From: JAGNRR01 sp964612525 | GTDB taxonomy: Bacteria; Bacteroidota; Bacteroidia; Chitinophagales; Chitinophagaceae | DNA length: 22,352 bases | Assembly (NCBI GenBank): GCA_964612525.1 | Contig: CAZTCQ010000042.1 | Location: forward strand, 1 to 22,352 | Reading direction: 5' to 3' | Part shown: positions 1 to 7,182 of the stretch, in pieces | How positions within the stretch are numbered: position 1 is the stretch's first letter | How the letters are laid out: every line of letters starts with the position of its first letter | Translations under genes and position numbers: made by a program | The notes under the pieces: model-generated | Seen by the model: the letters and a program-made list of their open reading frames with translations, nothing else | The model's database searches: none | What the model was told of the DNA's origin: nothing

Positions 1-1478
1 ATAAAAACATAACAATCCAAGTAACCCATTTTCTGCATAGCCCGAGCAAATGGGAAGTTCATTTTATTTTTTTTCTTATTTTTCTTTTCGTCCAAATTGC
101 TTTTTCGCAAATACTCGGCACGCTTTTTAGGATCTTTGACCAGCGAGTCTAATTTTAAATTTCCGGCCAGCATTTCTTGCCAAGCATACACTTCTAAATA
201 ACGCTCGTTCGTAATTTCATTACTTCGTAAAATTCCTTTTTGCGCATAGGAATAAACCATACTTTTTGCTCCCTGGTAATAGCGCCAAGGAGATTTTTCT
301 TTCGCAATAATTTCTTCATAGTTCTGCTCAGTATTCAGAGGAAACACTTCACGACGAATCCATTGTGCATCTAAATAACGCCCCATGCGCTTGAGGATTC
401 TATCCAAATGAGCAAAGTAGGCATCCTCTGGGTAAATTGTAATCGCTTTCAAAATAGACGCGGCCGCTTGCTTGTATTTCCCTTTTGCTAAAAAATAGCG
501 AGACAGTCCCTCCAGCCCTTCGGGACGCTCATAAAATGCATCCGCTACGTACAAAAACTGTTTGTAGGTGGGCGTATCCAAACCAATTTTCAAATAACAA
601 TTGGCCAGTACCAAATGAGCAGGAAAATACTCATCATACTTATCGGTGATAAATTTAAATCGCTCAGCAGCTCTTCTAAAGTCGCGAGTATAATAATAGT
701 CGAGACCTTCAGCATACACATCTAAATCTGCCTGCGTCAACATAGTGTCGTAACGAATGGTATCTACCGTAAGTATCCGTAAATAATGCGAAGCAGAATC
801 CACGCGCTCATGTAGCAAACTCGCTTTGCGGCTATTGGCAATAATCTGCCAAGCATAGGTATCATAAGAAACGAGAGATAAGTCATCGGCTTTCTTAGCA
901 GATTGTTTTGCTTTTTTCAAAGACTCCTTTTTGCCTTGTGCAGCATCTTTCTCTTGCTGATTGAGAGCATCCAGTTCACGACGCGCTGCCTCCATTGGAT
1001 TCAACGCGCTGTCCGTTTGACTCTGCGATTCCCATTCGATTTTTTTACTCAGCTTTTTTTTATCCGAACGAGATAATCTGATATTCTCTAAGGTTTCTTT
1101 TTTTTGCTCCGTCGTTCGTGCCAAACCATTGTTTATAAAATTGTCGGCCAAATTTGTTTGTGGTATCAAATTTTGTTTGTCTTGCAAAAAGTACTCTCCT
1201 TCTTCATCGTCAGGCGGAGATTCCAAGGCAATTTTGCGCAAAATTTGCATCTGCACTTGCACCAAGGCCTCGTGGAAATAAGATTGATTTTTGTTTTCAT
1301 TGCGCAGATCCACTAAGATTTTTTCTCCTTCGAAAACACGCCCTTTGTTCAATAGTTTTTTCGCTTGCTCTACCTTTCTCTTATCAGTTTTACTAATAAA
1401 ATTAGGGAGTTTTTGCTGCGCCTGCCCTCCAAAAGAGAAAGCAAAAAAACAAAAACTAAGTAAGACAAGGCCGCGCAT
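1..1478 (-). CDS. Secreted TPR-repeat protein, C-terminus beyond window
   Basis: The minus-strand frame stays open from an ATG at 1478 to the window edge: 492 codons with no stop. Residues 1-20 form a signal peptide (MRGLVLLSFCFFAFSFGGQA), so the product is probably periplasmic or envelope-bound. Residues 31-80 look helical. Residues 120-200 are charged, rich in Lys, Glu, Ser and Gln, and may be a coiled coil or linker. About 250-380 contains TPR-like helical pairs (for example YYYTRDFRRAAERFKFI and GKYKQAAASILKAITIYPED). A Lys-rich cluster lies at 464-472. The gene starts 31 bases after the stop of the UDP-glucuronate decarboxylase gene and may be cotranscribed with it. I do not recognise the family. 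TPR proteins of this kind usually scaffold envelope complexes, but no partner can be named here. Confidence 0.8.
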   Translation of the reverse strand, partial: MRGLVLLSFCFFAFSFGGQAQQKLPNFISKTDKRKVEQAKKLLNKGRVFEGEKILVDLRNENKNQSYFHEALVQVQMQILRKIALESPPDDEEGEYFLQDKQNLIPQTNLADNFINNGLARTTEQKKETLENIRLSRSDKKKLSKKIEWESQSQTDSALNPMEAARRELDALNQQEKDAAQGKKESLKKAKQSAKKADDLSLVSYDTYAWQIIANSRKASLLHERVDSASHYLRILTVDTIRYDTMLTQADLDVYAEGLDYYYTRDFRRAAERFKFITDKYDEYFPAHLVLANCYLKIGLDTPTYKQFLYVADAFYERPEGLEGLSRYFLAKGKYKQAAASILKAITIYPEDAYFAHLDRILKRMGRYLDAQWIRREVFPLNTEQNYEEIIAKEKSPWRYYQGAKSMVYSYAQKGILRSNEITNERYLEVYAWQEMLAGNLKLDSLVKDPKKRAEYLRKSNLDEKKNKKKNKMNFPFARAMQKMGYLDCYVF

Positions 1479-1509
1479 GAACTTGTAAATTAGTACTTCT
1501 CCTTGAAGT

Positions 1510-2448
1510 TTACAAACCCAATTCTTTTTTAAAATAATCCAATGTGATTTGCAAACCTTCCTTACGATTTACTTTTGGGCTCCAGCCTAAAATTTCTTTG
1601 GCACGCGTAATATCTGGCTTGCGTTGTTTCGGATCGTCTTTAGGTAAGTCTTGAAAAGTGAGTTCTGATTTACTATCGGTAAGTGCTACAATCTCCTCGG
1701 CAAATTCTTTCAACGAAATTTCACTTGGGTTACCGACGTTCACGGGAAATTGATATTCGCTCATCAATAGGCGATAAATACCTTCCACCAAATCAGCTAC
1801 ATAACAAAACGACCGCGTTTGACTTCCATCGCCAAAAACAGTAATGGGCTCACCATTCAGCGCTTGACTCATAAAAGCAGGAAGTGCTCTTCCATCGTTT
1901 AATCGCATGCGAGGACCATAGGTATTAAAAATTCGAACGATACGCGTCTCTAACTTATGAAACGTATGATACGCCATGGTCATGGCTTCTTGAAATCTCT
2001 TAGCTTCATCATATACTCCACGAGGACCAATCGGATTTACATTCCCCCAATAATCTTCGTTTTGAGGATGTACTAAAGGATCTCCATAAACTTCCGAAGT
2101 AGAAGCTATGAGCATTCTGGCTTTTTTCTCTTTGGCCAATCCTAACAAATTATGTGTTCCTAACGACCCTACTTTCAAGGTTTGAATCGGCATTTTTAAA
2201 TAATCAATGGGGCTGGCCGGCGAGGCAAAATGAAGAATGTAATCTAATGAACCTGCCACGTGCACAAATTTAGAAACGTCATGATGATGAAACGAGAAAT
2301 GCTCTTCGGACATCAGATGTTCAATATTTTTAAGAGAACCCGTAATTAAATTATCCATAGCAATCACCTCATAGCCTTCCTTCATAAATCGGTCGCACAA
2401 ATGTGAACCCAAAAATCCTGCTCCTCCCGTTATTAATACTCGTTTCAT
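1510..2448 (-). CDS. uxs: UDP-glucuronate decarboxylase (UDP-xylose synthase), SDR family
   Basis: Predicted to convert UDP-glucuronate to UDP-xylose with NAD held in the enzyme, in the cytoplasm. The extended SDR fold is clear: the NAD-binding GGAGFLGSH starts at residue 8, TSEVYG (T117, E119) precedes the catalytic pair, and YDEAK supplies Y146 and K150. GxRxxYDEAKR together with RIVRIFNTYGPRM is typical of UXS and differs from the ArnA decarboxylase pattern. The 312-residue length is normal for bacterial UXS. Its substrate is the product of the UDP-glucose dehydrogenase encoded just upstream. The two genes are separated by 82 bases holding a terminator and a promoter box, so expression may be partly independent. 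A related activity on another UDP-hexuronate cannot be excluded. Confidence 0.9.
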   Translation of the reverse strand: MKRVLITGGAGFLGSHLCDRFMKEGYEVIAMDNLITGSLKNIEHLMSEEHFSFHHHDVSKFVHVAGSLDYILHFASPASPIDYLKMPIQTLKVGSLGTHNLLGLAKEKKARMLIASTSEVYGDPLVHPQNEDYWGNVNPIGPRGVYDEAKRFQEAMTMAYHTFHKLETRIVRIFNTYGPRMRLNDGRALPAFMSQALNGEPITVFGDGSQTRSFCYVADLVEGIYRLLMSEYQFPVNVGNPSEISLKEFAEEIVALTDSKSELTFQDLPKDDPKQRKPDITRAKEILGWSPKVNRKEGLQITLDYFKKELGL

Positions 2449-2458
2449 AATGTGCTTA

Positions 2459-2466
2459 CGAAAGTA
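2459..2466 (-). promoter_or_regulatory. Candidate -7 box for the UDP-glucuronate decarboxylase gene
   Basis: On the minus strand the box reads TACTTTCG, one mismatch from the Bacteroidota consensus TAnnTTTG, and lies 10 bases before the ATG. It sits inside a short inverted repeat (CTTAC-GAAA-GTAAG on the plus strand, 2455-2468). No convincing -33 TTG was found. Confidence 0.4.
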
Positions 2467-2472
2467 AGTAGT

Positions 2473-2506
2473 AAAAAAAAGAAAGCCACCCTTATAGGGA
2501 AGCTTT
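2473..2506 (-). terminator. Rho-independent terminator after UDP-glucose dehydrogenase
   Basis: Read on the minus strand, AAAGC-TT-CCCT-ATA-AGGG-TG-GCTTT folds into a 5 bp plus 4 bp stem with a small 2x2 internal loop and a 3-base loop. It is followed by C and eight T. It begins about 25 bases after the dehydrogenase stop codon and lies before the decarboxylase promoter box, as expected for a terminator or attenuator splitting this four-gene run. Confidence 0.7.
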
Positions 2507-2530
2507 TCATTAAAAAAGATGAGGTCAGTC

Positions 2531-3871
2531 CTAAGAAATTACCTTGCGACCAATGGAATTGTAATAGAATCCTTCCTTTTGCAAAACAGCTAAATCATAC
2601 AAATTTCTTCCGTCAAAAATCACAGACTCTCTTAATTTAGATTTTATTTGCTCGAAATCAGGAGTTCTAAAAATACTCCATTCTGTAAGTATCGCTAAGC
2701 AGTCTGCATCGGTTAAAGCATCATAGGCGCTATCAACAAAAGTGATTTTTTCTAAAAAACCTTTTCCTTTACTTTCAAAATGTTTTTTTACATTATCAGT
2801 AGCCTCTGGATCAAACGCGCTAATTTGTGCTCCGGCCTCCACTAGTTTTTCTATGATATACAAAGAAGGTGCCTCACGAATATCATCCGTATTGGGTTTA
2901 AAGGCTAGCCCCCAAATCGCGATTCGTTTTCGGTTCAAATCACCTTGATAGTACTCTTTTATTTTTTCAAACAAAACCAATTTTTGCTTGTCATTTACTT
3001 TCATCACCGAATCTAAAATATTAAAATCATACCCATTCTGATGACTCGTTCTTGCCAAAGCTTGAACATCTTTTGGAAAACAGCTTCCGCCATACCCAAT
3101 GCCAGGAAATAAAAATCGTTTGCCGATTCGAGTATCACTGCCCATTCCTTTTCTAACTACGTCTACATCCGCTCCTACCTTTTCACAGATATTAGCTAAC
3201 TCATTCATAAAGGTAATTCGTGTTGCCAAATAAGAATTAGCAGCATACTTTGTGATTTCCGCACTGCGCTCATCCATAAAATAAACCGGATTTCCTTGAC
3301 GAACAAATGGCTTATACAATTGCTCCATAAGCTCGCGAGCGCGCTCGCTGCTCGTTCCTACCACTACACGATCTGGCTTCATAAAATCATCAACGGCCAC
3401 ACCTTCTCTCAAAAATTCAGGATTGCTCACTACATCAAACGCTCCATTAAAGTTCTCTTCAATTTTAGCTTGTACCTTTTCGGCCGTTCCAACGGGAACC
3501 GTGCTTTTATTTATAACTACTTTATACGCTTTATGCTCTTTAAGAATGTTTCCAATTTCTTCGGCTACACCTAATACATAACTCAAATCAGCACTCCCAT
3601 CTTCACCAGGCGGTGTGGGCAAGGCCAAAAAAATCAAATCCGATTTCTCAACTGCACTTTTTAAATCAGTGGTAAAATGTAAACGACCTGCTTTTAAATT
3701 TCTTTCAAAAATCACTTCTAAGCCCGGTTCGTAAATCACTACCTCACCTTGGGTAAGACGTTCCACTTTTTTTTCATCTATATCCACACAGATTACTTGG
3801 TTTCCACTTTCAGAAAAACAAGTTCCCGAAACTAAGCCAACATATCCTGTTCCTACAATTGCAATGTTCAT
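2531..3871 (-). CDS. ugd: UDP-glucose 6-dehydrogenase
   Basis: Predicted to oxidise UDP-glucose to UDP-glucuronate with two NAD+, in the cytoplasm, supplying the adjacent decarboxylase. The N-terminal Rossmann motif GTGYVGLVSGTCFSESG starts at residue 7. NKSTVPVGT lies at 121-129 and NPEFLREG at 150-157. Active-site K208 and N212 lie in ITKYAANSY, and the catalytic cysteine C264 is in GYGGSCFPKD. WGLAFKPNTDDIREAPS begins the C-terminal UDP-binding domain. The 446-residue length is normal. The ATG lies 1 base after the TAG of the upstream aminotransferase, so translation is probably coupled. A UDP-HexNAc dehydrogenase is possible, but the sequence (GEDGSADLSYV) looks more like the UDP-glucose type. 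Confidence 0.93.
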   Translation of the reverse strand: MNIAIVGTGYVGLVSGTCFSESGNQVICVDIDEKKVERLTQGEVVIYEPGLEVIFERNLKAGRLHFTTDLKSAVEKSDLIFLALPTPPGEDGSADLSYVLGVAEEIGNILKEHKAYKVVINKSTVPVGTAEKVQAKIEENFNGAFDVVSNPEFLREGVAVDDFMKPDRVVVGTSSERARELMEQLYKPFVRQGNPVYFMDERSAEITKYAANSYLATRITFMNELANICEKVGADVDVVRKGMGSDTRIGKRFLFPGIGYGGSCFPKDVQALARTSHQNGYDFNILDSVMKVNDKQKLVLFEKIKEYYQGDLNRKRIAIWGLAFKPNTDDIREAPSLYIIEKLVEAGAQISAFDPEATDNVKKHFESKGKGFLEKITFVDSAYDALTDADCLAILTEWSIFRTPDFEQIKSKLRESVIFDGRNLYDLAVLQKEGFYYNSIGRKVIS

Positions 3872-3872
3872 T

Positions 3873-5012
3873 CTATTTTTTTAATGCGTTTACGACTTCT
3901 AAAAAATTACTAATTATATAATCTTGAACCTCAGCTTTCATTTCAGTATGAATTGGCAAAGAAATCACTCGGTGCGTTAACCAGTCTGTGTTGGGCAATT
4001 CCTGATCACCTGAATCAAAAGAAGCAAACATTTCCTGACGGTGAGCCGGGATAGGATAATAAATCATAGCCGGCACTCCGCGCTCGGCTAATTGACTGAC
4101 CACCGCATCTCTATCTACATCATGAAGTACCAAAGTGTATTGATGAAAAACATGATACGAATTTTCTCTCCGTATGGGTGTTGTGATATTCTCATGATTC
4201 GCAAAAGCAGCATCGTACTTATCGGCCACCTCTCTTCGAGCTGAACAATAGCTGTCCAAATGTTTTAATTTAATACCTAAAACGGCTGCTTGCATACTAT
4301 CCAAACGAGAGTTACAACCTACGCGATCATGCACATAACGTTTGCTCTGACCATGATTGGCAATCATTCTAATTTTTGCTGCCAAGTCTTCATCATTTGT
4401 GAACATGGCGCCACCATCTCCGTAACAACCTAAATTTTTTGAAGGAAAAAAGGAGGTCGTGCCTACTGCTCCCATAGTTCCGTTGGCTGATTTCTCACCC
4501 GTAGCATGGGTATAGTAACCTCCGATAGCCTGCGCATTATCTTCTATGACTGGTATATTATGTTTGTTGGCTATAGCCATTATCTCATCCATGGGAGCAC
4601 TTTGACCGTACAAATGCACGGGTACAATCGCTTTGGTATTTGGGGTAATCAATTTTTCCAAATGATCAGGGTCCATGCAAAACGTTTCGCGATCTACATC
4701 GCAAAAAACAGGTTTTAAATTGAGCAAGCCCACAACCTCAACAGTAGCGATATAGGTAAAAGACGGAGTAATTACCTCGTCACCAGGCTTCAGGCCCAAA
4801 GCCATCAGGGCAATTTGCAAGGCATCCGTTCCATTCGCACAAGGAATAACATGAGCGGCTCCTAAATAAGTCTCTAGGTCTTTCGCAAACTCTTTTACCT
4901 TAGGTCCGTTTATAAAAGCGGCACTGTCAATTACTTCTTGTATGGAAGCATCCACCTCGGTTTTAATTTTTTGGTATTGACTTTTTAGGTCTACCATTTG
5001 AATATTTTCCAT
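3873..5012 (-). CDS. DegT/DnrJ/EryC1/StrS-family PLP-dependent sugar aminotransferase
   Basis: A fold-type I aminotransferase that should transfer an amino group to a keto sugar on a nucleotide carrier. Landmarks are CANGTDALQIAL at 58-69, the PLP-pyridine aspartate D158 in IEDNAQA, the Schiff-base lysine K192 in FFPSKNLGCYGDGG, and GCNSRLDSMQAAVLG. YYPIPAHRQEMF near the C-terminus is also typical. The sequence is closest in style to the WbpE/WlbC group, which acts on UDP-3-keto-GlcNAc uronate, but the partner 3-dehydrogenase and acetyltransferase are not in this window, so the substrate is unknown. It is the first gene of its operon, ends 1 base before ugd, and is divergent from the barrel protein and waaA. 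An envelope-sugar role is inferred from these neighbours. Confidence 0.88.
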   Translation of the reverse strand: MENIQMVDLKSQYQKIKTEVDASIQEVIDSAAFINGPKVKEFAKDLETYLGAAHVIPCANGTDALQIALMALGLKPGDEVITPSFTYIATVEVVGLLNLKPVFCDVDRETFCMDPDHLEKLITPNTKAIVPVHLYGQSAPMDEIMAIANKHNIPVIEDNAQAIGGYYTHATGEKSANGTMGAVGTTSFFPSKNLGCYGDGGAMFTNDEDLAAKIRMIANHGQSKRYVHDRVGCNSRLDSMQAAVLGIKLKHLDSYCSARREVADKYDAAFANHENITTPIRRENSYHVFHQYTLVLHDVDRDAVVSQLAERGVPAMIYYPIPAHRQEMFASFDSGDQELPNTDWLTHRVISLPIHTEMKAEVQDYIISNFLEVVNALKK

Positions 5013-5043
5013 TATCGGGTATTTCTTTAATTTTTACCGTTCG

Positions 5044-5076
5044 CAAAAGTACAATTTAGTAATAAGAAAAGTTCAA
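5044..5076 (-). promoter_or_regulatory. Promoter of the aminotransferase-ugd operon
   Basis: On the minus strand a perfect TACTTTTG -7 box (5044-5051) is preceded, 22 bases away, by TTG (5074-5076), matching the Bacteroidota -33/-7 pattern. The start codon lies 31 bases beyond the box, leaving a short leader. The -33 TTG is half of the palindrome CAATTG (5074-5079), shared with the opposite strand. Confidence 0.65.
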
Positions 5077-5093
5077 TTGAAATAAACACTTTG

Positions 5094-5101
5094 TAACTTT
5101 A
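5094..5101 (+). promoter_or_regulatory. Candidate -7 box, leaderless start for the barrel gene
   Basis: TAACTTTA matches TAnnTTT(G/A) and ends 4 bases before the ATG at 5106, so transcription would begin at or next to the start codon. A TTG at 5077-5079 is only 14 bases upstream, shorter than usual for a -33 element. Confidence 0.45.
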
Positions 5102-5105
5102 CCCT

Positions 5106-5873
5106 ATGTCCAAAAAACAATTGGTATTTCTTTTTGTTATGCTCCCTTCGCTTTTACTGGCCCAAAAAAAAGACAAGGAGACGGGTACGCGGATTTGGAA
5201 TCTAGAATTTAAAACAGCCTATGACGTGCCCTTTGCCGATATGGCTGTTCGCTTTGGCAATAGTTTTCGGATTGGGACGGGTATTAAATTAAAAACTAAA
5301 AACAATTGGATTTTTGACGTAGAGCATACGTTCATAGTAGGCGGAAAAGTAAAAGAACCGGGACTCTTACAAAATGTGGTGACCAATAACGGAGGAATCG
5401 TAAATCTGTTCGGCGAAGAAATCAGCCCAGGAATTTTTCAGCGTGGCTATATGACGGGCGTACAAGTTGGAAAAATTCTTCCTTACCTGAATCACAATGA
5501 TTATTCAGGACTGACCCTCCATTCAGGGATTGGATTTATGCAGTATAAAATCAACTTGTTTGACCGTGATAATAATATCGGACCGATAATGCAAGACCCT
5601 AACTCTGGCGTAGACTACAAAAAAGGCTACGACAGATTGACAAATGGAATTTACCTCAAACAGTTTTTAGGGTATACGCATTACTCGAACAATAAACTCA
5701 TCAATTTTGTCACGGGCTTTGACTTTATCTACAGTTTTAATCAAGGCAGGCGTGACTTTCTGTATGACGTTCAGAAACCCGGGAATGAGAGACGCTCTGA
5801 CATTTTAATCGGATACAATTTCACATGGATTTTGCCTATTTATAAACGAAACGTAGAAGAAACCTACTATTAA
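5106..5873 (+). CDS. Putative outer-membrane beta-barrel protein
   Basis: The product has 255 residues with an N-terminal signal peptide (MSKKQLVFLFVMLPSLLLAQ), so it is exported. The rest alternates short amphipathic strands with glycine and aromatic residues (FDVEHTFIVGG, YMTGVQVGKILPYL, LTLHSGIGFMQYKINLF, FLGYTHYSNNKLINFVTGFDFIYSF, ILIGYNFTWILPIYK), a pattern typical of small outer-membrane barrels. It ends 8 bases before waaA, indicating an operon. Position beside Kdo transferase and nucleotide-sugar genes suggests a part in outer-membrane or LPS biology, but this is inference. I do not recognise a named family. It is not clearly PorT, PorQ or an OmpA-type protein, and no peptidoglycan-binding domain is seen. 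Confidence 0.75.
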   Translation: MSKKQLVFLFVMLPSLLLAQKKDKETGTRIWNLEFKTAYDVPFADMAVRFGNSFRIGTGIKLKTKNNWIFDVEHTFIVGGKVKEPGLLQNVVTNNGGIVNLFGEEISPGIFQRGYMTGVQVGKILPYLNHNDYSGLTLHSGIGFMQYKINLFDRDNNIGPIMQDPNSGVDYKKGYDRLTNGIYLKQFLGYTHYSNNKLINFVTGFDFIYSFNQGRRDFLYDVQKPGNERRSDILIGYNFTWILPIYKRNVEETYY

Positions 5874-5881
5874 AATAAGTC

Positions 5882-7099
5882 ATGCGCTTTCTTTATGACC
5901 TATTCATTCGATTATACTACGGCGCTGCTTGGGTCAGTCAATTTTTTAAGCCGAAGGCTAAAAAATGGATTGAGGGTAGAAAAAACAACTTTCAGATATT
6001 AGAAAATTTTGCTAAGCAGTACCCCAAAAATATATGGGTACATTGTGCTTCCGTGGGTGAATTTGAACAGGGACTACCCGTTATAAATGCCTTACAAAAG
6101 GAATTCCCTTCCTATAAAATTTTAGTCAGTTTTTTTTCTCCTTCGGGCTACGAATATGCCAAAAAAAATCATACTGAATTACACAGTATTTATTTACCGA
6201 TTGACACATCTCGCAATGCCAAACGATGGTATAATACGCTTTCTCCCAAAGCCGTATTTTTTATAAAATATGAGTTTTGGCATCATTTTATCAAACAATC
6301 CAAGGAAAACGAAATCCCTCTGTACGTAGTATCTGCCGTATTTTGGAAGGAGCTTTTTTTCTTTAAAAAAAATGGCGGCTTTTTCAGAAAATCACTTCGA
6401 AATATTGAACACTTTTTTGTACAAAACGAAGAAAGTCAGTTTTTATTAGAACAAATAGGGATTACTCAAAACACAGTCATGGGCGACACACGATATGAGC
6501 GCGTAATGGCCTTAAGAAATGAGAATTATCAGAATAAAATTATCGAAGATTTCACCCAAGGTCAAGAGGTCTTTATGGCAGGTAGTGTTTGGAACAGCGA
6601 CACCTCAGTTCTACTAAAAATCATAAAGAGACTCCCCGATAATTTTAAGGTCATACTAGCGCCCCATGAAATCAATCATTTTGAAACTGCTAAGCTTGAG
6701 CATTTAAATTTGAGCTTTTATTCAAAAAAAGTAAACCCCAACTCGAAGGTTCTTATCATCGACATATTGGGCATACTTTCCCGAGTTTATCGCTATGCAA
6801 ATTTGGCCTATGTAGGTGGGGGTTTTGGTGGTGGAATTCACAATATTTTAGAGCCAGCCGTTTATAATATTCCCGTTATGATTGGCCCCGAGCATGATCA
6901 ATTTATTGAAGCCAAGGCTTTACAAGAAATTGGAATCGTTCATGCCATCTCAAGTCCTGCTGAGACTAGTAAAACGACTAGAAAGGCTTTATCCGTTCCC
7001 AATGAAATTCTCCATGCGAACGAGGACTACTTTGCGAAAAATAGTAAGGTTTCGGAGCAAATAATTGTCTTTATAAAAAAGCAAGGCATTTTGGATTAA
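5882..7099 (+). CDS. waaA: 3-deoxy-D-manno-octulosonic acid (Kdo) transferase
   Basis: Predicted to transfer Kdo from CMP-Kdo onto a lipid A precursor at the cytoplasmic face of the inner membrane. The GT-B family 30 features are present: an N-terminal membrane anchor at about residues 1-22, WVHCASVGEFEQG with the catalytic-base glutamate E60, the IKYEFW block at 128-133, MGDTRYERV at 200-208, the APHEINH block at 260-266, and VGGGFGGGIHNILEPAVY at 311-328 for CMP-Kdo binding. The 405-residue length is normal. Start choice: the ATG at 5882 lies 8 bases after the preceding gene and gives the usual hydrophobic N-terminus. It is probably cotranscribed with the barrel gene. Whether one or two Kdo residues are added cannot be told from sequence. 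Confidence 0.93.
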   Translation: MRFLYDLFIRLYYGAAWVSQFFKPKAKKWIEGRKNNFQILENFAKQYPKNIWVHCASVGEFEQGLPVINALQKEFPSYKILVSFFSPSGYEYAKKNHTELHSIYLPIDTSRNAKRWYNTLSPKAVFFIKYEFWHHFIKQSKENEIPLYVVSAVFWKELFFFKKNGGFFRKSLRNIEHFFVQNEESQFLLEQIGITQNTVMGDTRYERVMALRNENYQNKIIEDFTQGQEVFMAGSVWNSDTSVLLKIIKRLPDNFKVILAPHEINHFETAKLEHLNLSFYSKKVNPNSKVLIIDILGILSRVYRYANLAYVGGGFGGGIHNILEPAVYNIPVMIGPEHDQFIEAKALQEIGIVHAISSPAETSKTTRKALSVPNEILHANEDYFAKNSKVSEQIIVFIKKQGILD

Positions 7100-7143
7100 A
7101 AACGCCTTCATTACGCTATTTTTACTATTTACGGCAATAGTGC

Positions 7144-7151
7144 TATCTTAG
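7144..7151 (+). promoter_or_regulatory. Weak candidate -7 box for the propeller/T9SS gene
   Basis: TATCTTAG differs from TAnnTTTG at one position and lies 31 bases before the ATG at 7183, in the 83-base gap after waaA. No -33 element and no hairpin terminator are evident in this gap, so read-through from waaA is also possible. Confidence 0.3.
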
Positions 7152-7182
7152 CAATATTGTATTAAAGGATAGAATCCACACT

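Noticed and set aside
3296..3574. A plus-strand frame of 92 codons inside ugd
   Set aside because: Shadow frame of a conserved gene; the translation looks random.
7082..7117. AAGGC...GCCTT pair after waaA as a terminator
   Set aside because: Only 5 bp with a long loop and no adjacent T-run.
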